Assembly: GCF_003594935.2 (NCBI RefSeq)
Contig: NZ_CP043342.1
Location: 2,604,001-2,668,000 of the forward strand
DNA length: 64,000 bases
Source of the DNA: Enterobacter huaxiensis
Lineage (GTDB): Bacteria; Pseudomonadota; Gammaproteobacteria; Enterobacterales; Enterobacteriaceae
Direction of reading: 5' to 3'
Numbering within the stretch: the first letter of the stretch is position 1; every line of letters starts with the position of its first letter. A model generated the notes under the pieces. That model made no database searches, was not told where the DNA came from, and saw nothing but the letters and a program-made list of their open reading frames with translations. This document shows, piece by piece, positions 1 to 9,106 of this stretch. Made by a program: the position numbers and the translations under genes.

Positions 1-122
1 ATGAGGAGAAGCTGGCGGGGATTGGCTATAGCTGGGGGTTTGCCGACCACAGCCATTTTTCAACGGCCTTCAAGCAACGCTTTGGCGTGTCGCCCGGCGA
101 ATACCGCAAGCGGTGCCGCTAG
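1..122 (+). CDS. feaR: AraC-family regulator, C-terminal fragment (FeaR by position)
   Basis: Only the last 39 codons lie in the window (reading frame starts at base 3; stop TAG 120-122). They encode the second helix-turn-helix of an AraC/XylS DNA-binding domain: a GFADHSHF segment followed by FKQRFGVSPGEYRK, the usual family signature. In E. coli the gene that converges on ydbL is feaR, the activator of phenylethylamine and tyramine oxidation genes; here it also converges on ydbL, and the two stop codons abut. The family is certain; the name FeaR rests on synteny. Confidence 0.75.
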   Translation, partial: EEKLAGIGYSWGFADHSHFSTAFKQRFGVSPGEYRKRCR

Positions 123-440
123 CTACTTTTTCAGCCATCTGCCGTTAATCCCCTTCACGTATTCACCCGGCTGCGCCCGCGCAACCAGCTTCTGCCCCGC
201 CATTTTTGCCACTTCATCCACGGGCAGGTTATTGCTGTCGGCCAGCTTTTGGTAACTTTCCGCGCGCGCGGCATTAATGCGGTTAACCAGCGCCAGCGTG
301 TCGGCATCTTGCGCGACGGGCGCGATGTAGCCGCTCAGCGTTTCGCCCACGCGCCCTTGCGTGCGCGCATCATTCAGCGTGAGCGTCGCGGCCTGCACGT
401 TGAACCCCAGCGCCAGAATAAGAAGTGTTAATCGTTTCAT
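123..440 (-). CDS. ydbL: YdbL, DUF1318 periplasmic protein
   Basis: This 105-residue protein has an N-terminal signal peptide (hydrophobic run LLILALGFNVQA). The rest is a small DUF1318 domain, and the C-terminus ends in GRWLKK. It is the last gene of the ydbH-ynbE-ydbL operon, 7 nt after ynbE. In E. coli YdbL works with the YdbH-YnbE pair, which is implicated together with YhdP and TamB in moving phospholipid between inner and outer membranes. YdbL is thought to help YnbE assemble correctly. Length and gene order match E. coli. Confidence 0.93.
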   Translation of the reverse strand: MKRLTLLILALGFNVQAATLTLNDARTQGRVGETLSGYIAPVAQDADTLALVNRINAARAESYQKLADSNNLPVDEVAKMAGQKLVARAQPGEYVKGINGRWLKK

Positions 441-447
441 GGCATCC

Positions 448-639
448 TCAGAACAGATCGCTGCGGGATTTCAGCAGGGTTTCAACGTCTTTATCGACCT
501 TAATATGGATTTCATGCTCGATTTTCACGTTCATGTTGATGGTTATCGGCTCTTTCGGCGCCGCAACTTCAATACGCGGCGTACAGCCTGTCAGCAGCGC
601 GACAGCGACCACGGTGAGTACACCAGCCATCATTTTCAT
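448..639 (-). CDS. ynbE: YnbE, outer-membrane lipoprotein partner of YdbH
   Basis: This 63-residue lipoprotein has a clear lipobox (VALLTGC, Cys 19) followed by a short acidic and basic beta-prone tail. Its ATG overlaps the ydbH stop codon (ATGA, 636-639), indicating translational coupling. In E. coli YnbE multimers are proposed to stack on the C-terminal end of the AsmA-like YdbH, completing a hydrophobic bridge from inner to outer membrane. The sequence shows the lipoprotein; the bridge role is family knowledge. Confidence 0.93.
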   Translation of the reverse strand: MKMMAGVLTVVAVALLTGCTPRIEVAAPKEPITINMNVKIEHEIHIKVDKDVETLLKSRSDLF

Positions 640-3275
640 TGTTGTTCCTCACTTTCCTTGCCTGTCGAACTGCGGATACCGGGTATCACCGCATGTTGCT
701 CAAACCATGTTTGCAGGTTGTCCCCAAAGCGCAGGCTGCGCCAGAGGGTAAACACGTTCTCTTCATGGGTGTAGTTAAGGTTCACCGAACCGCTTTTGCC
801 ATCTACCCTGCTGGTTCCCTTGATGGTCGCCCGCAGGGTTAACATCCCCAGATTATCAACATTGAGCGTTGTCCACGACTGTGAAATTTCCATGTAGCGG
901 AGCCAGTTAATCGCCGCGCCCGCCACCATATTATCGTTCACTATGGCATCCGCCGTATCTTTATCGATACGCAGCGTCATTGGCCCAGGGTTCGTCAGCC
1001 AGCCGTCTTTGATGATCCATTTCTCATTGTCCAGCCAAAACGGCAGCGCCCCGCTGACCGGGCCGGACAGGGTAAACTGTTTGGGGTTGACCGCGCCGAT
1101 CAGCTCGCTGGTTGAGATATTGTCCACGCGCAGCAGCGCCGGATCGTGCTGCGGCATCCTGAGCTGCTGCAGGGTAATTTTACCGCCGAGCGCCTCAACC
1201 TTCACGTTAGTCAGCAGGAGCGGGTTCTCTTCCGTCCACGGATAGTCGCCCTGCAGATCGGCGGTAATGTTCCGCGCGGTGACCAGATTTTCAACTTCAC
1301 CAATACGCAGCGTTACCGGGCCACGCGTACCCAGCGACCAGGTGCCTTCGCTAAAGCGGAAAGGCAGGACAAAATCGACGCCGTTGATCTTGTTATCGGG
1401 CATCCAGACGCTACCGGATTTCAGCACCCCGTGGCCGCCCGCTTCAAACCCCTGCTCGGCCGCCGCCGAGAAGGCAACCTGTGCGTAAAGCTCACCTTCA
1501 CGCAGCGTCATTTTCCAGTCCGGCGGGATCAGCGGCTGAAACACGGTGAGAGACTGCTTTGGCCACCAGGCCTGCCCGCGCAGGCGTTCCCCGTCCCATC
1601 GTCCGTTTACCTGTACCGGGCCAATCTTATCGGCATGAAGATCGCCTTTAAACTGGAACAGCGTGGGGTCCGTGCCGTCTACGCTGAAGGTCAATACCGA
1701 GGGCGGCAGCACGCTGCCGCCGGAGAACGCGGTTTGCCCGGCGTTGAGCGACAGGGCGCCCGTAAATTTCGGATTGGCAGGGTCACGATACCAGCGCACC
1801 GGGTTATCCAGCACCAGACGCGGCTTGCTGACTTCCATCGTGCCGTACTGGAGCCTGTCGAACCCCGTCGAGAGGTCGGTTAATTCGATAAGCTTGTCGC
1901 GCCATTCGCCTTTACCCGCGACATCCCAGCGTGCGTGCATCGGCGTAAAACCGCCCTTGCCCCAGTAGCGCCACTGCCACAGGCCGTTATCGGGTAAAAA
2001 GTCGCTGGCCTGGCCGTCAAGGTGCAGCTCAAAATCGCCCATTTCATTTTCATGCGCGCGCAGGATCGCCTGCAGTCGACCGTCGACGCCCTTCTGCGTG
2101 AGCCTGACACCCGCCAGCGGCCAGCGAATTTCATCAATATCCAGGGAGTTGATGATGCGTCCGCGCGAGCGCAGCAGCGCCCCCGGCTCGAACGTCAGCT
2201 GCGGGTCGTTCAGGCTGCCGGTCAGTTTCGCCGGAAGCTTGGCGTAGAGGACAAGATCGTTTTGCTTTGCCTCACCGCTCAGATGCATCGGCATATCGCT
2301 GTTTTCCATGCTGAGCCTGCCCGGCCCAATATTCAGAACCGCGTTGCCTTTGCCTGCATCACCTTGCGTGAGCACGTTGAGGCGTCCGGTAACGGTGGCT
2401 TTTTCCAGCCCCTGCTGCCAGTTGTCGATCCGTACGCCCACGCGCCCACTCAGCGGCATGCCGGAGAGCGCCCAGTTCCAGCGCCCGTCGCTAACGTTCA
2501 GCTGTTCACCCGTAATCTGCCAGGGCAGGTCAAGCAGCGGATCGGGGTTATCCCGCGCCATCACTACCAGCTGGCCCTGATTGTCCTCCCAGTCAAGATC
2601 CGCATCGACCAGCGAGGTTAACTGTGGCACGTTAAAGGTGGCGAGCGCGTGGCCTTTTACCGGCACGCCGTCCGGGACCAGCGGCAGGGTAAATTCCCCC
2701 ACCAGCTTCACAGGCTGCGGCTGGTCTGGAAGCAGGATATCAAACTGACTGATGGTCAGCGCCTGGCCCTTTAGCCGCCCTTTGATGTTCACCTGCTCGC
2801 CTTTATAGGCGATCTCCTGCGCTGCGGGGGTAAGCGAGGCGTGAAGTTCGCCCTCCCACTGCTGCCAGGGGCTTAGCGTTAAACGGTGAATGGTGAGCCA
2901 GGTATTGGGTAACACAGCCTGCCACTGCGCCAGCGTTTTTGGCGCCACCGTGGAGGGGGCTGACTGGGGCAATTTGCTCAGACAGGCGGAGTTTATTTCC
3001 AGCTCGCCTATATCAAGATCCCAGCGGCTCGGGTGCGACAGCGTGACGCGTTCAATGCGTGCTATTTCGCACTCGTCGACAAGATAGCGAAGATCGGGAA
3101 TTACGAGGGCTTGGCGCGTTAATTTAGGGCTTTTTTCAAACGCGATTCGCGTCCCGACGGGCAGCCAGATCCCGGCCAGGGTTGGCACCCACTGAGCGAG
3201 CGTCATCAGCAGCGTCAGCGGCAGCAGAATCAATAGCAGTAATAGCGCAATTGCGGCTTTGTATTTACCCTTCAT
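636..3275 (-). CDS. ydbH: YdbH, AsmA-like intermembrane lipid-transport protein
   Basis: An 879-residue protein, the same size as E. coli YdbH. It has one N-terminal transmembrane helix (about residues 8-30, rich in Leu) followed by a long periplasmic repeat of beta strands typical of the AsmA/TamB/YhdP group, which form a hydrophobic groove across the periplasm. YdbH is redundant with TamB and YhdP for anterograde phospholipid transport to the outer membrane. It is the first gene of the ydbH-ynbE-ydbL operon. In K-12 its 5' side faces ldhA; here a fimbrial insert of about 7 kb separates them. Confidence 0.95.
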   Translation of the reverse strand: MKGKYKAAIALLLLLILLPLTLLMTLAQWVPTLAGIWLPVGTRIAFEKSPKLTRQALVIPDLRYLVDECEIARIERVTLSHPSRWDLDIGELEINSACLSKLPQSAPSTVAPKTLAQWQAVLPNTWLTIHRLTLSPWQQWEGELHASLTPAAQEIAYKGEQVNIKGRLKGQALTISQFDILLPDQPQPVKLVGEFTLPLVPDGVPVKGHALATFNVPQLTSLVDADLDWEDNQGQLVVMARDNPDPLLDLPWQITGEQLNVSDGRWNWALSGMPLSGRVGVRIDNWQQGLEKATVTGRLNVLTQGDAGKGNAVLNIGPGRLSMENSDMPMHLSGEAKQNDLVLYAKLPAKLTGSLNDPQLTFEPGALLRSRGRIINSLDIDEIRWPLAGVRLTQKGVDGRLQAILRAHENEMGDFELHLDGQASDFLPDNGLWQWRYWGKGGFTPMHARWDVAGKGEWRDKLIELTDLSTGFDRLQYGTMEVSKPRLVLDNPVRWYRDPANPKFTGALSLNAGQTAFSGGSVLPPSVLTFSVDGTDPTLFQFKGDLHADKIGPVQVNGRWDGERLRGQAWWPKQSLTVFQPLIPPDWKMTLREGELYAQVAFSAAAEQGFEAGGHGVLKSGSVWMPDNKINGVDFVLPFRFSEGTWSLGTRGPVTLRIGEVENLVTARNITADLQGDYPWTEENPLLLTNVKVEALGGKITLQQLRMPQHDPALLRVDNISTSELIGAVNPKQFTLSGPVSGALPFWLDNEKWIIKDGWLTNPGPMTLRIDKDTADAIVNDNMVAGAAINWLRYMEISQSWTTLNVDNLGMLTLRATIKGTSRVDGKSGSVNLNYTHEENVFTLWRSLRFGDNLQTWFEQHAVIPGIRSSTGKESEEQQ

Positions 3276-3621
3276 GGGCAGTTAATATCCTGATTTAGCG
3301 AGAGAATTAAGCCGACACTGCCAATCATTGTCGCATGTTTAGCCAGTCAGTTGAAGCAAATGCCATAATTAAGGATAGATGCTCTGGCTCTATATGGTAA
3401 AAAGTCGCAGTTCCACCGCTCAAATTAATGACTAGCGTATCCCGTTGCAATGTTAGGCCTGGGCCTGATTCGCCCGTGACCCGCTTTGCGTAGTGTTGTC
3501 ATCAGCCTTAAAGACCATTTCATTTGTAGCGACTTATCAGCCCGCAAGATTATCCCCTGCGCAGGATTTTTATCTCACAACACACCTCGGGCCGTTAGAA
3601 GGTTAACAGGCACTGGTTCTG

Positions 3622-3765
3622 ATGATTAAAACCGTATACCCACAAATTTATAGGAGTTGTTGTCCAAACGAGGATGGAGAAATTGATCCAGATCATCTTT
3701 ATGTGATTTTTTCTGAAGCGTTAACTTTGTTTTTGCAACAAGATTTGTTTTCTGCAACAAATTAA
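3622..3765 (+). CDS. candidate 47-residue small protein, unrecognised
   Basis: ATG at 3622 opens a 47-codon frame ending at TAA 3763-3765. The peptide has an acidic stretch (EDGEIDPDH) followed by an amphipathic, Leu/Phe-rich tail (EALTLFLQQDLF) that could form a helix, and two adjacent cysteines. The composition looks protein-like, but there is no good Shine-Dalgarno sequence. I recognise no family. It could be a chance frame or the remnant of a longer gene. Confidence 0.2.
   Translation: MIKTVYPQIYRSCCPNEDGEIDPDHLYVIFSEALTLFLQQDLFSATN
3683..3696. promoter_or_regulatory. FNR-like palindrome TTGAT-CCAG-ATCAT
   Basis: Matches the FNR consensus TTGAT-N4-ATCAA at 9 of 10 fixed positions. It lies 493 bp before the LuxR-type gene and inside the candidate small ORF, so chance is possible. 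If functional it would give oxygen control to a transcript leading into the fimbrial regulator. Confidence 0.25.
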
Positions 3766-4017
3766 CAAAGGAAAACCAAATTGAGAACTTTACTTAAGAT
3801 AATTAGGGGTCGTTTGTAAGCATTAGTCAATACATCATCAATGCTCTAAAAATATCGCAGTTCAACTCTATCTCAATACTGGCTTTTTTACCCCACAAGG
3901 ACAGATCGTTTAAATTTACATTTCCATTTTCAAAAAATAGGATTATTAGAGATTATGTGACCAAAACCTACCTTTAATTTTAACATGAATAAACGCTATT
4001 TAAACCGCTCTCAGTCA

Positions 4018-4046
4018 ACCTATCAAAAAAGATCATCTTGATAGGT
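4018..4046. repeat. 9-bp inverted repeat with 11-nt loop
   Basis: ACCTATCAA (4018-4026) pairs perfectly with TTGATAGGT (4038-4046). It sits about 140 bp before the LuxR-type gene. It lacks a T-run on either strand, so an operator or RNA structure is more likely than a terminator. Confidence 0.5.
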
Positions 4047-4181
4047 AAAAACGATTGTAAATGAAATGCCATATCGTTAAAAATCCTTATCAGCAAATTA
4101 ATATCGCATGACACAAACGCCATATTTTCATTTCAATATGGGAGGGATAGTTTGCACGTTTTTTCTAAGGGAGGTGGGAGA

Positions 4182-4211
4182 ATGAACAATGTCGTTTTAT
4201 TTCATTTCTGA
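4182..4211 (+). CDS. 9-codon upstream ORF overlapping the LuxR-type gene
   Basis: A strong Shine-Dalgarno sequence (AAGGGAGGTG, about 4168-4177) lies about 5 nt before this ATG but about 11 nt before the ATG of the main gene at 4189. The short frame encodes nine residues (MNNVVLFHF) and stops inside the main gene. Ribosomes may therefore translate this peptide in competition with, or coupled to, the regulator. Inference only. Confidence 0.25.
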   Translation: MNNVVLFHF

Positions 4212-4803
4212 CAATAGCTACTTTATCGAAGGGTTAAAGCTTTCCCTGACTGGCAATGACTTCGATAAAAACTCCATTTACGTAAATATTAATGAAGATG
4301 ATTTTTATTTCCACCCGGGAAAAGATGATATTGTTGTTCTTGCCGTAGCCAATATTAATGTCAGGCGTAAAATATTAAAAACCCCGGAAATTGCTCTCTG
4401 CAAACTGGCGATAATGGGAAGAGCAAAAACTCTGGGTATGCTAAAAGGAGTCTTTCTACCATGGTTTTTTTCCAGGGAGATGACCTCAAGAGAGCTAGCT
4501 AATGCATTGATACATATAAAAAACCATAAATTCACCTTGCATCAATTCTCTGATAGAGAAGCAGAGGTTTTTTTTTACCTTGGAGCCGGGTTTTCACATG
4601 AAGAGGTTGCCGGCATGATGGGTTTCTCTAGCAAATATATCTATGCGCTACGGAGAAAGGTTAATACCAGCATGGGTTTGTTAGATTGCAACTGTGCCAC
4701 AGGTATACTTCTTTGTAGGGATATTGCGGAAATGTTCATGTTCAGTAAAAGGAAGACTGTTCCGAATCGCTTTAATTTTGGAACAAACGTAGCATTTTAT
4801 TGA
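4189..4803 (+). CDS. LuxR-type HTH transcriptional regulator of the fimbrial locus
   Basis: A 204-residue protein. The N-terminal half (1-115) resembles a degenerate receiver-like domain. Residues about 135-185 form a LuxR/NarL-type helix-turn-helix (LHQFSDREAEVF, then EEVAGMMGFSSKYIYALRRK), with the typical E-A-E opening and a Lys/Arg-rich recognition helix. A full set of receiver phosphorylation residues is not evident, so control by phosphorylation is doubtful. It stands directly upstream of the four fimbrial genes on the same strand, 227 bp before the pilin start, and has the low GC of the insert. Regulators of this class commonly control chaperone-usher operons. The exact family member is not recognised. 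Confidence 0.8.
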   Translation: MSFYFISDNSYFIEGLKLSLTGNDFDKNSIYVNINEDDFYFHPGKDDIVVLAVANINVRRKILKTPEIALCKLAIMGRAKTLGMLKGVFLPWFFSREMTSRELANALIHIKNHKFTLHQFSDREAEVFFYLGAGFSHEEVAGMMGFSSKYIYALRRKVNTSMGLLDCNCATGILLCRDIAEMFMFSKRKTVPNRFNFGTNVAFY

Positions 4804-5030
4804 ATGAAAATGGACGTCACAAATCCGCACTCTAGTTTTGAAACAGGCCATTATATTTTAACCCATGAAATATTTTCCCATGGTGATAATTACAGATGGT
4901 CATCCTAAAGCAAATGGAGGAAGTTCGCCACGATAAAAAGTAAACATTATTGAAACAGAGTTGATTTTCCCCTAATAGTTATGCCGTAAATCCAGGGCAG
5001 GGAAATTATTTTTTAACAATGGAGTTCATC

Positions 5031-5588
5031 ATGAAAATGAGTAAACATTTCTTCGCTATCGCAGTCGTAGCAACCTGTAGTGTTCCAGCTGTAAATGCTG
5101 CCTCGAATGGCACCATTAATTTTACGGGAGAAGTATTGGATAAAACCTGCGATGTTACCATCGACGGTAATGCCAGCCCGGCTACCGTTATTTTGCAGGC
5201 AGTTGACAAGAGTCAACTGAATGCCGCCGGTAAAACCGCAAAACGTACTGGTTTTAATATTGAACTGAGTAATTGTTCTGGTTCCGCATCCGTTACCAGC
5301 GCAGCAGCTTTCTTTGAAAACGGCTCTACTGTTGATCCTATCGGCTATCGTCTCAATAACACCATTACCGACGGGACAGGCGCGACGAACGTTCAGCTTC
5401 AATTAGTTGATGCACCTACGGGTAATGCTATCAAGGTAGGTAGTCCAGACCAGCATACCTCTTCTTCTACTTATGATCTGTCGTCAGGTTCCGCAACGCT
5501 GCCCTATGCAGTTGAGTATTTCGCGACCGATGCAGCGACGCCGGGTCTTGTAGCCAGCTCCGTTAATTTCACCATCAACTACTTCTAA
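5031..5588 (+). CDS. major fimbrial subunit (type 1 pilin family)
   Basis: A 185-residue pilin precursor. Start chosen at 5031 because GGAG at 5021-5024 is correctly spaced; the ATG at 5019 overlaps that Shine-Dalgarno site. It has a signal peptide ending ...VNAA, then an N-terminal donor-strand extension (GTINFTGEV) and a pilin core. A Cys pair (KTCDV and SNCSG) marks the conserved disulfide. The C-terminal beta strand with penultimate Tyr (FTINYF) is the chaperone-recognition motif. It is the first structural gene, followed by an attenuating hairpin, as expected for the most abundant subunit. Exported and polymerised at the outer-membrane usher. Confidence 0.93.
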   Translation: MKMSKHFFAIAVVATCSVPAVNAASNGTINFTGEVLDKTCDVTIDGNASPATVILQAVDKSQLNAAGKTAKRTGFNIELSNCSGSASVTSAAAFFENGSTVDPIGYRLNNTITDGTGATNVQLQLVDAPTGNAIKVGSPDQHTSSSTYDLSSGSATLPYAVEYFATDAATPGLVASSVNFTINYF

Positions 5589-5627
5589 CCGACTCTGGAT
5601 TAGACAGGACGCTAACGAGCTTTACTC

Positions 5628-5647
5628 GGGGAGCAGCTTTGCTCCCC
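5628..5647 (+). terminator. intercistronic hairpin after the pilin gene
   Basis: GGGGAGC (5628-5634) and GCTCCCC (5641-5647) form a 7-bp GC-rich stem with a 6-nt loop, 39 nt after the pilin stop and 20 nt before the chaperone start. There is no proper T-run, so partial attenuation or 3'-end protection of the pilin mRNA is likely, giving more pilin than chaperone and usher. Confidence 0.55.
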
Positions 5648-5666
5648 ACTTTCAGGAGAAAATAGA

Positions 5667-6371
5667 ATGAAACTTCGTACCGCCCGGCTTAATGCCGCAA
5701 CGCTTTTTTTATCCGTTGCTTTTACGTCCCCAGTCCTGGCGGGAATTGTCATCACCGGTACTCGTGTCGTTTACCCGGCGGGCGAGAGGGAGGTAACGGT
5801 TAAAATTGATAACCGAGGTAATCAACCTGTACTGGCGCAAAGCTGGATAGACGACGGCAACGCCAATGCCACGCCTGAAACAGCACAGGCCCCTTTCTCA
5901 ATTAGCCCGCCTGTGAATCGAATCAATGCAGGAAAAGGTCAAACGCTGCGCCTTATGTATACGGGAGATTCATTACCAAACGATAAAGAATCAGTGTTCT
6001 GGTTAAACGTGCTGGAAGTTCCGCCGATGAACAAAGAGAAGCAAAACCAGCTGGAGATGGCGTTTCGATCTCGCATAAAGATTTTTTATCGTCCCTCTGG
6101 TTTAACAGGAAATGCAAACCTGGCCGGCCAATCTGTGAGCTGGAAAAAAGTAAAGGATGGCGTAATGGGCACCAACCCCACGCCATATTATGTATCACTC
6201 GCCAATATCGCAGAAGATAAAGAAGGGAAAAAACCCATTGCTAATGGCGGAATGCTACCTCCGGGAGGAAAAGTCTTCTTTCCGACCAATAAGATTCTGA
6301 GCACTATTTACCCTTCTTATATTAACGATTTCGGCGGTATTACCCCTGTGCCACAGTCAGTTGCCCCTTAG
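5667..6371 (+). CDS. periplasmic fimbrial chaperone (PapD/FimC family)
   Basis: A 234-residue protein with a signal peptide and the two immunoglobulin-like domains of PapD-type chaperones. The N-terminal GTRVVYP motif contains the invariant Arg, and RSRIKIFYRP contains the invariant Lys; together they anchor the subunit C-terminus. The chaperone signature around VFWLNVLEVPP is present. It donates a beta strand to pilin subunits and carries them to the usher. The Shine-Dalgarno AGGAGAAA precedes the ATG. Second gene of the fimbrial operon. Confidence 0.95.
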   Translation: MKLRTARLNAATLFLSVAFTSPVLAGIVITGTRVVYPAGEREVTVKIDNRGNQPVLAQSWIDDGNANATPETAQAPFSISPPVNRINAGKGQTLRLMYTGDSLPNDKESVFWLNVLEVPPMNKEKQNQLEMAFRSRIKIFYRPSGLTGNANLAGQSVSWKKVKDGVMGTNPTPYYVSLANIAEDKEGKKPIANGGMLPPGGKVFFPTNKILSTIYPSYINDFGGITPVPQSVAP

Positions 6372-6495
6372 TAAACTTCAGTGGGCAATAAGTAAGAGCA
6401 CAAGAGATTACTAAGTTAATACACGCCTTAAAACGGTCCCATTATTTTTCAACTGCAGCGCATTAACTCACGTCGCTAAAGTGAAAGGAACTCAC

Positions 6496-9039
6496 ATGTC
6501 CCCTTTACATCATTTGCTGTCTCCGCTGGCTGCCGCCGTTCTGCTTGCTTTAGCAACAGAGAGCGCGGCCAATAATGATATTGAGTTTAACCCTCACTTT
6601 ATGAGTCCTGATAGCCAGAACAGAATCGATCTGAACCGCTATAACCGGGATCTTGCCCCCGCAGGCCGACACAGTGTTGAACTTATCGTGAACGATCGCC
6701 GTATTGGCCGCGATGACGTTACCGTTCAGGACAGAATTGTAAGCGAAAAGGATATTCCGGGAACGGATATTTGCATTAAACCCAGGACCCTGATTGCGTT
6801 AGGTATCAATATTGAGCAACTCCCGAAACAAGCGCAAATAATGATTGCAGCTCACAATAACTCAGATGAGAGTGGAGAATGCCTTTCTTTGAATCGTCTG
6901 TTGCCAGATAACAGCGTGTCTTTCGATGCCAATGAGCAATCCCTTAATCTCAACTTGCCAGAGGTGTATCTCATCACTCGTCCCAGAGGTTACGTGAATC
7001 CTGAACAATGGGATACGGGGATTACTGCTGCTACATTGGGTTATAACCTCAACGCCGGGAGTACCCGTTATAATGGTAAAGATAACGACATTCTTTATGG
7101 CAACTTCAATAGCGGGTTTAATTTTGGTGGCTGGTACTTCCGTCATAACGGCGTTTATACCAAAACTTCCGATACCGACAGCGATTACAATAATATTAAC
7201 ACCTACCTGCAGCGTGACATTATCAATATTCAAGGACGTTTGCTTTTAGGTGATGCTAATACTAAGGGTGAATTGTTCGATACCCTTTCGTTTCGAGGAG
7301 CGCAAATTGCCAATGAAGAACAAATGTTACCTGACTCAGTTAAAGGATACGCCCCCGTAGTCAGGGGAAATGCCCGGACTGCTGCACGCGTTATCATCAG
7401 ACAGAACGGTAACATCATATATGAGAGATCCGTCGCACCGGGTCCTTTCGAAATCACCGATCTTTATCCAACGGGCTATGGCGGCAATCTTGAGGTGTCT
7501 ATTGAAGAAGCCGATGGTTCGCAGCAGAATTTTCAAATTCCGTATACGGCAACGAGTAACCTCTTGCGCCCAGGTACGCATCATTACAGCCTGACCTTCG
7601 GCAAAATACGTTCAAGCCAGCTTCGCGAGGAACCCACTCTCGCAGAAGCGACGTATCGACGTGGTGTATCTAACGCCCTGACGCTTTATGGCGGCATGCA
7701 GGGAAACGGCGCATACCAGGCGATACAGGGCGGTGCGGCTGTGGGCACCCCACTTGGTACATTTTCTTTGGATGCAACTCATGCTCGTCCCCGCCTGGGA
7801 ATCGGCTGGGAGAAAATGTCAGGGGAAAGCTACCAGCTGAAGTACAGCAATGTCATCCAGAGTACAGGTAGCAACCTCTCCATTGCGGCCTATCGGTACT
7901 CTACCGATGGCTATATGGACTTCATGACGGCCATGACCACCTCCGAGTTGCATTCGGAGAACCGCAGCGGAAAAACCGCGAGACGAACTAAAGACAGACT
8001 CTTAATTAGCGCTTCACAGCCGCTGCCGCCCGGCTGGGGACAGTTTTATGTGAGTGCATGGCAACAGGCCTACTGGAATGACCATGCTAAAGAACGTCAA
8101 TACCAGTTCGGATACAACAACCGATTCAAGAACCTTAGCTACAGCCTGAGTATCAATCGAAATCAGGACCTTTTCGGTCGGTTTCAAAACACCTATATGC
8201 TAAATCTGACTCTTCCGTTGGATGGGCTGATGGGCTTTAGTCAAGTAGGGTCCACCCTCACACGCGGACCAGGCAATACACTAAATGAACAGCTGTTCGC
8301 CTCCGGTACATCCGGCGCGGAGAATGAATATAGTTACAGCGTGACTGCGGGACATAATCGGCAGAGCGGTGAGCGCAGCGGCAATAGCAGCTTAGTGATG
8401 AATGGTTCGGTGCGGACACCTTATACCACGCTGAACAGTTTAGCGGGTGGCGGTAATCACTATGAGACCTGGTCGGCAGGGCTCAGCGGCGCGTTGGTGG
8501 CGCACTCAGGCGGTTTAACACTCTCTCCATACAGTGGCGATACCTATGCCCTGGTTGAGGCTAAAGGTGCGAAAGGCGCAAGCATGGTCAGCTATCCGGG
8601 CATCAAAATTGATAGCTTCGGCTACGCCGTTATTCCTTACCTCACGGCGTACCAACTTAATGAAGTGGAGATCAGCCCGAAGGGTCTGTCCAACAATGTC
8701 GAACTTAACCTGACAAGTCAGAAAGTTGCGCCATACAGCGGAGCGGTAGTGAAAGTGAAATACGATACCACCGTAGGCTATCCCGCACTGATAGATGCAC
8801 CAACAACAAGCGGTAAACCCCTGCCCTTCGGCGCAGAAGCTTTCGACGAGGACGGGCGACACATAGGCGTCGTCGGTCAGGGCGGAAAACTGTTCGCCCG
8901 CGTGCCGTCAATGGAAGGCAACGTCAGAGTTGTCTGGGGTCGGGCATCAGACCAGCAGTGTCAGGTGCGTTATATGTTACCCGCTAATGCGGATCTGGAA
9001 AAAAGTAATGCTATCAAATTCAACTCACGCTGCGAGTAA
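6496..9039 (+). CDS. outer-membrane fimbrial usher (FimD/PapC family)
   Basis: About 847 residues, the usual usher length. Start placed at ATG 6496 because AAAGGA (6484-6489) is well spaced; an in-frame GTG at 6481 would add five residues. After the signal peptide comes the N-terminal chaperone-binding domain (FNPHFM...), with a Cys pair (TDICIKPR/GECLSLN). The 24-strand barrel follows, with a plug region near YAPVVRGNARTAARV. The C-terminal domains contain the VPYLTAYQLN-type segment and the final Cys pair (QQCQVRY and SRCE). It assembles and secretes the fimbria. Confidence 0.95.
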   Translation: MSPLHHLLSPLAAAVLLALATESAANNDIEFNPHFMSPDSQNRIDLNRYNRDLAPAGRHSVELIVNDRRIGRDDVTVQDRIVSEKDIPGTDICIKPRTLIALGINIEQLPKQAQIMIAAHNNSDESGECLSLNRLLPDNSVSFDANEQSLNLNLPEVYLITRPRGYVNPEQWDTGITAATLGYNLNAGSTRYNGKDNDILYGNFNSGFNFGGWYFRHNGVYTKTSDTDSDYNNINTYLQRDIINIQGRLLLGDANTKGELFDTLSFRGAQIANEEQMLPDSVKGYAPVVRGNARTAARVIIRQNGNIIYERSVAPGPFEITDLYPTGYGGNLEVSIEEADGSQQNFQIPYTATSNLLRPGTHHYSLTFGKIRSSQLREEPTLAEATYRRGVSNALTLYGGMQGNGAYQAIQGGAAVGTPLGTFSLDATHARPRLGIGWEKMSGESYQLKYSNVIQSTGSNLSIAAYRYSTDGYMDFMTAMTTSELHSENRSGKTARRTKDRLLISASQPLPPGWGQFYVSAWQQAYWNDHAKERQYQFGYNNRFKNLSYSLSINRNQDLFGRFQNTYMLNLTLPLDGLMGFSQVGSTLTRGPGNTLNEQLFASGTSGAENEYSYSVTAGHNRQSGERSGNSSLVMNGSVRTPYTTLNSLAGGGNHYETWSAGLSGALVAHSGGLTLSPYSGDTYALVEAKGAKGASMVSYPGIKIDSFGYAVIPYLTAYQLNEVEISPKGLSNNVELNLTSQKVAPYSGAVVKVKYDTTVGYPALIDAPTTSGKPLPFGAEAFDEDGRHIGVVGQGGKLFARVPSMEGNVRVVWGRASDQQCQVRYMLPANADLEKSNAIKFNSRCE

Positions 9040-9106
9040 ACGGTGGAACTGTATCGCTACGCCCAGGGACACGCACAGTAGTTACGGACACAAAAGGATC
9101 CTGATT

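Larger units (their letters stand above)
3276..4188. other. AT-rich 913-bp intergenic region at the left edge of the fimbrial insert
   Basis: No gene with convincing support. The composition becomes markedly AT-rich after about 3600, unlike the flanking backbone. It holds the ydbH upstream region, a 47-codon ORF (3622-3765), an FNR-like palindrome (3683-3696), a 9-bp inverted repeat (4018-4046) and the leader of the LuxR-type gene. No integrase, tRNA or IS ends are visible that would explain how the insert arrived. Confidence 0.6.

Noticed and set aside
1146..2621. Long plus-strand frames opposite ydbH
   Set aside because: They are shadows of the high-GC ydbH sequence, without any family similarity.
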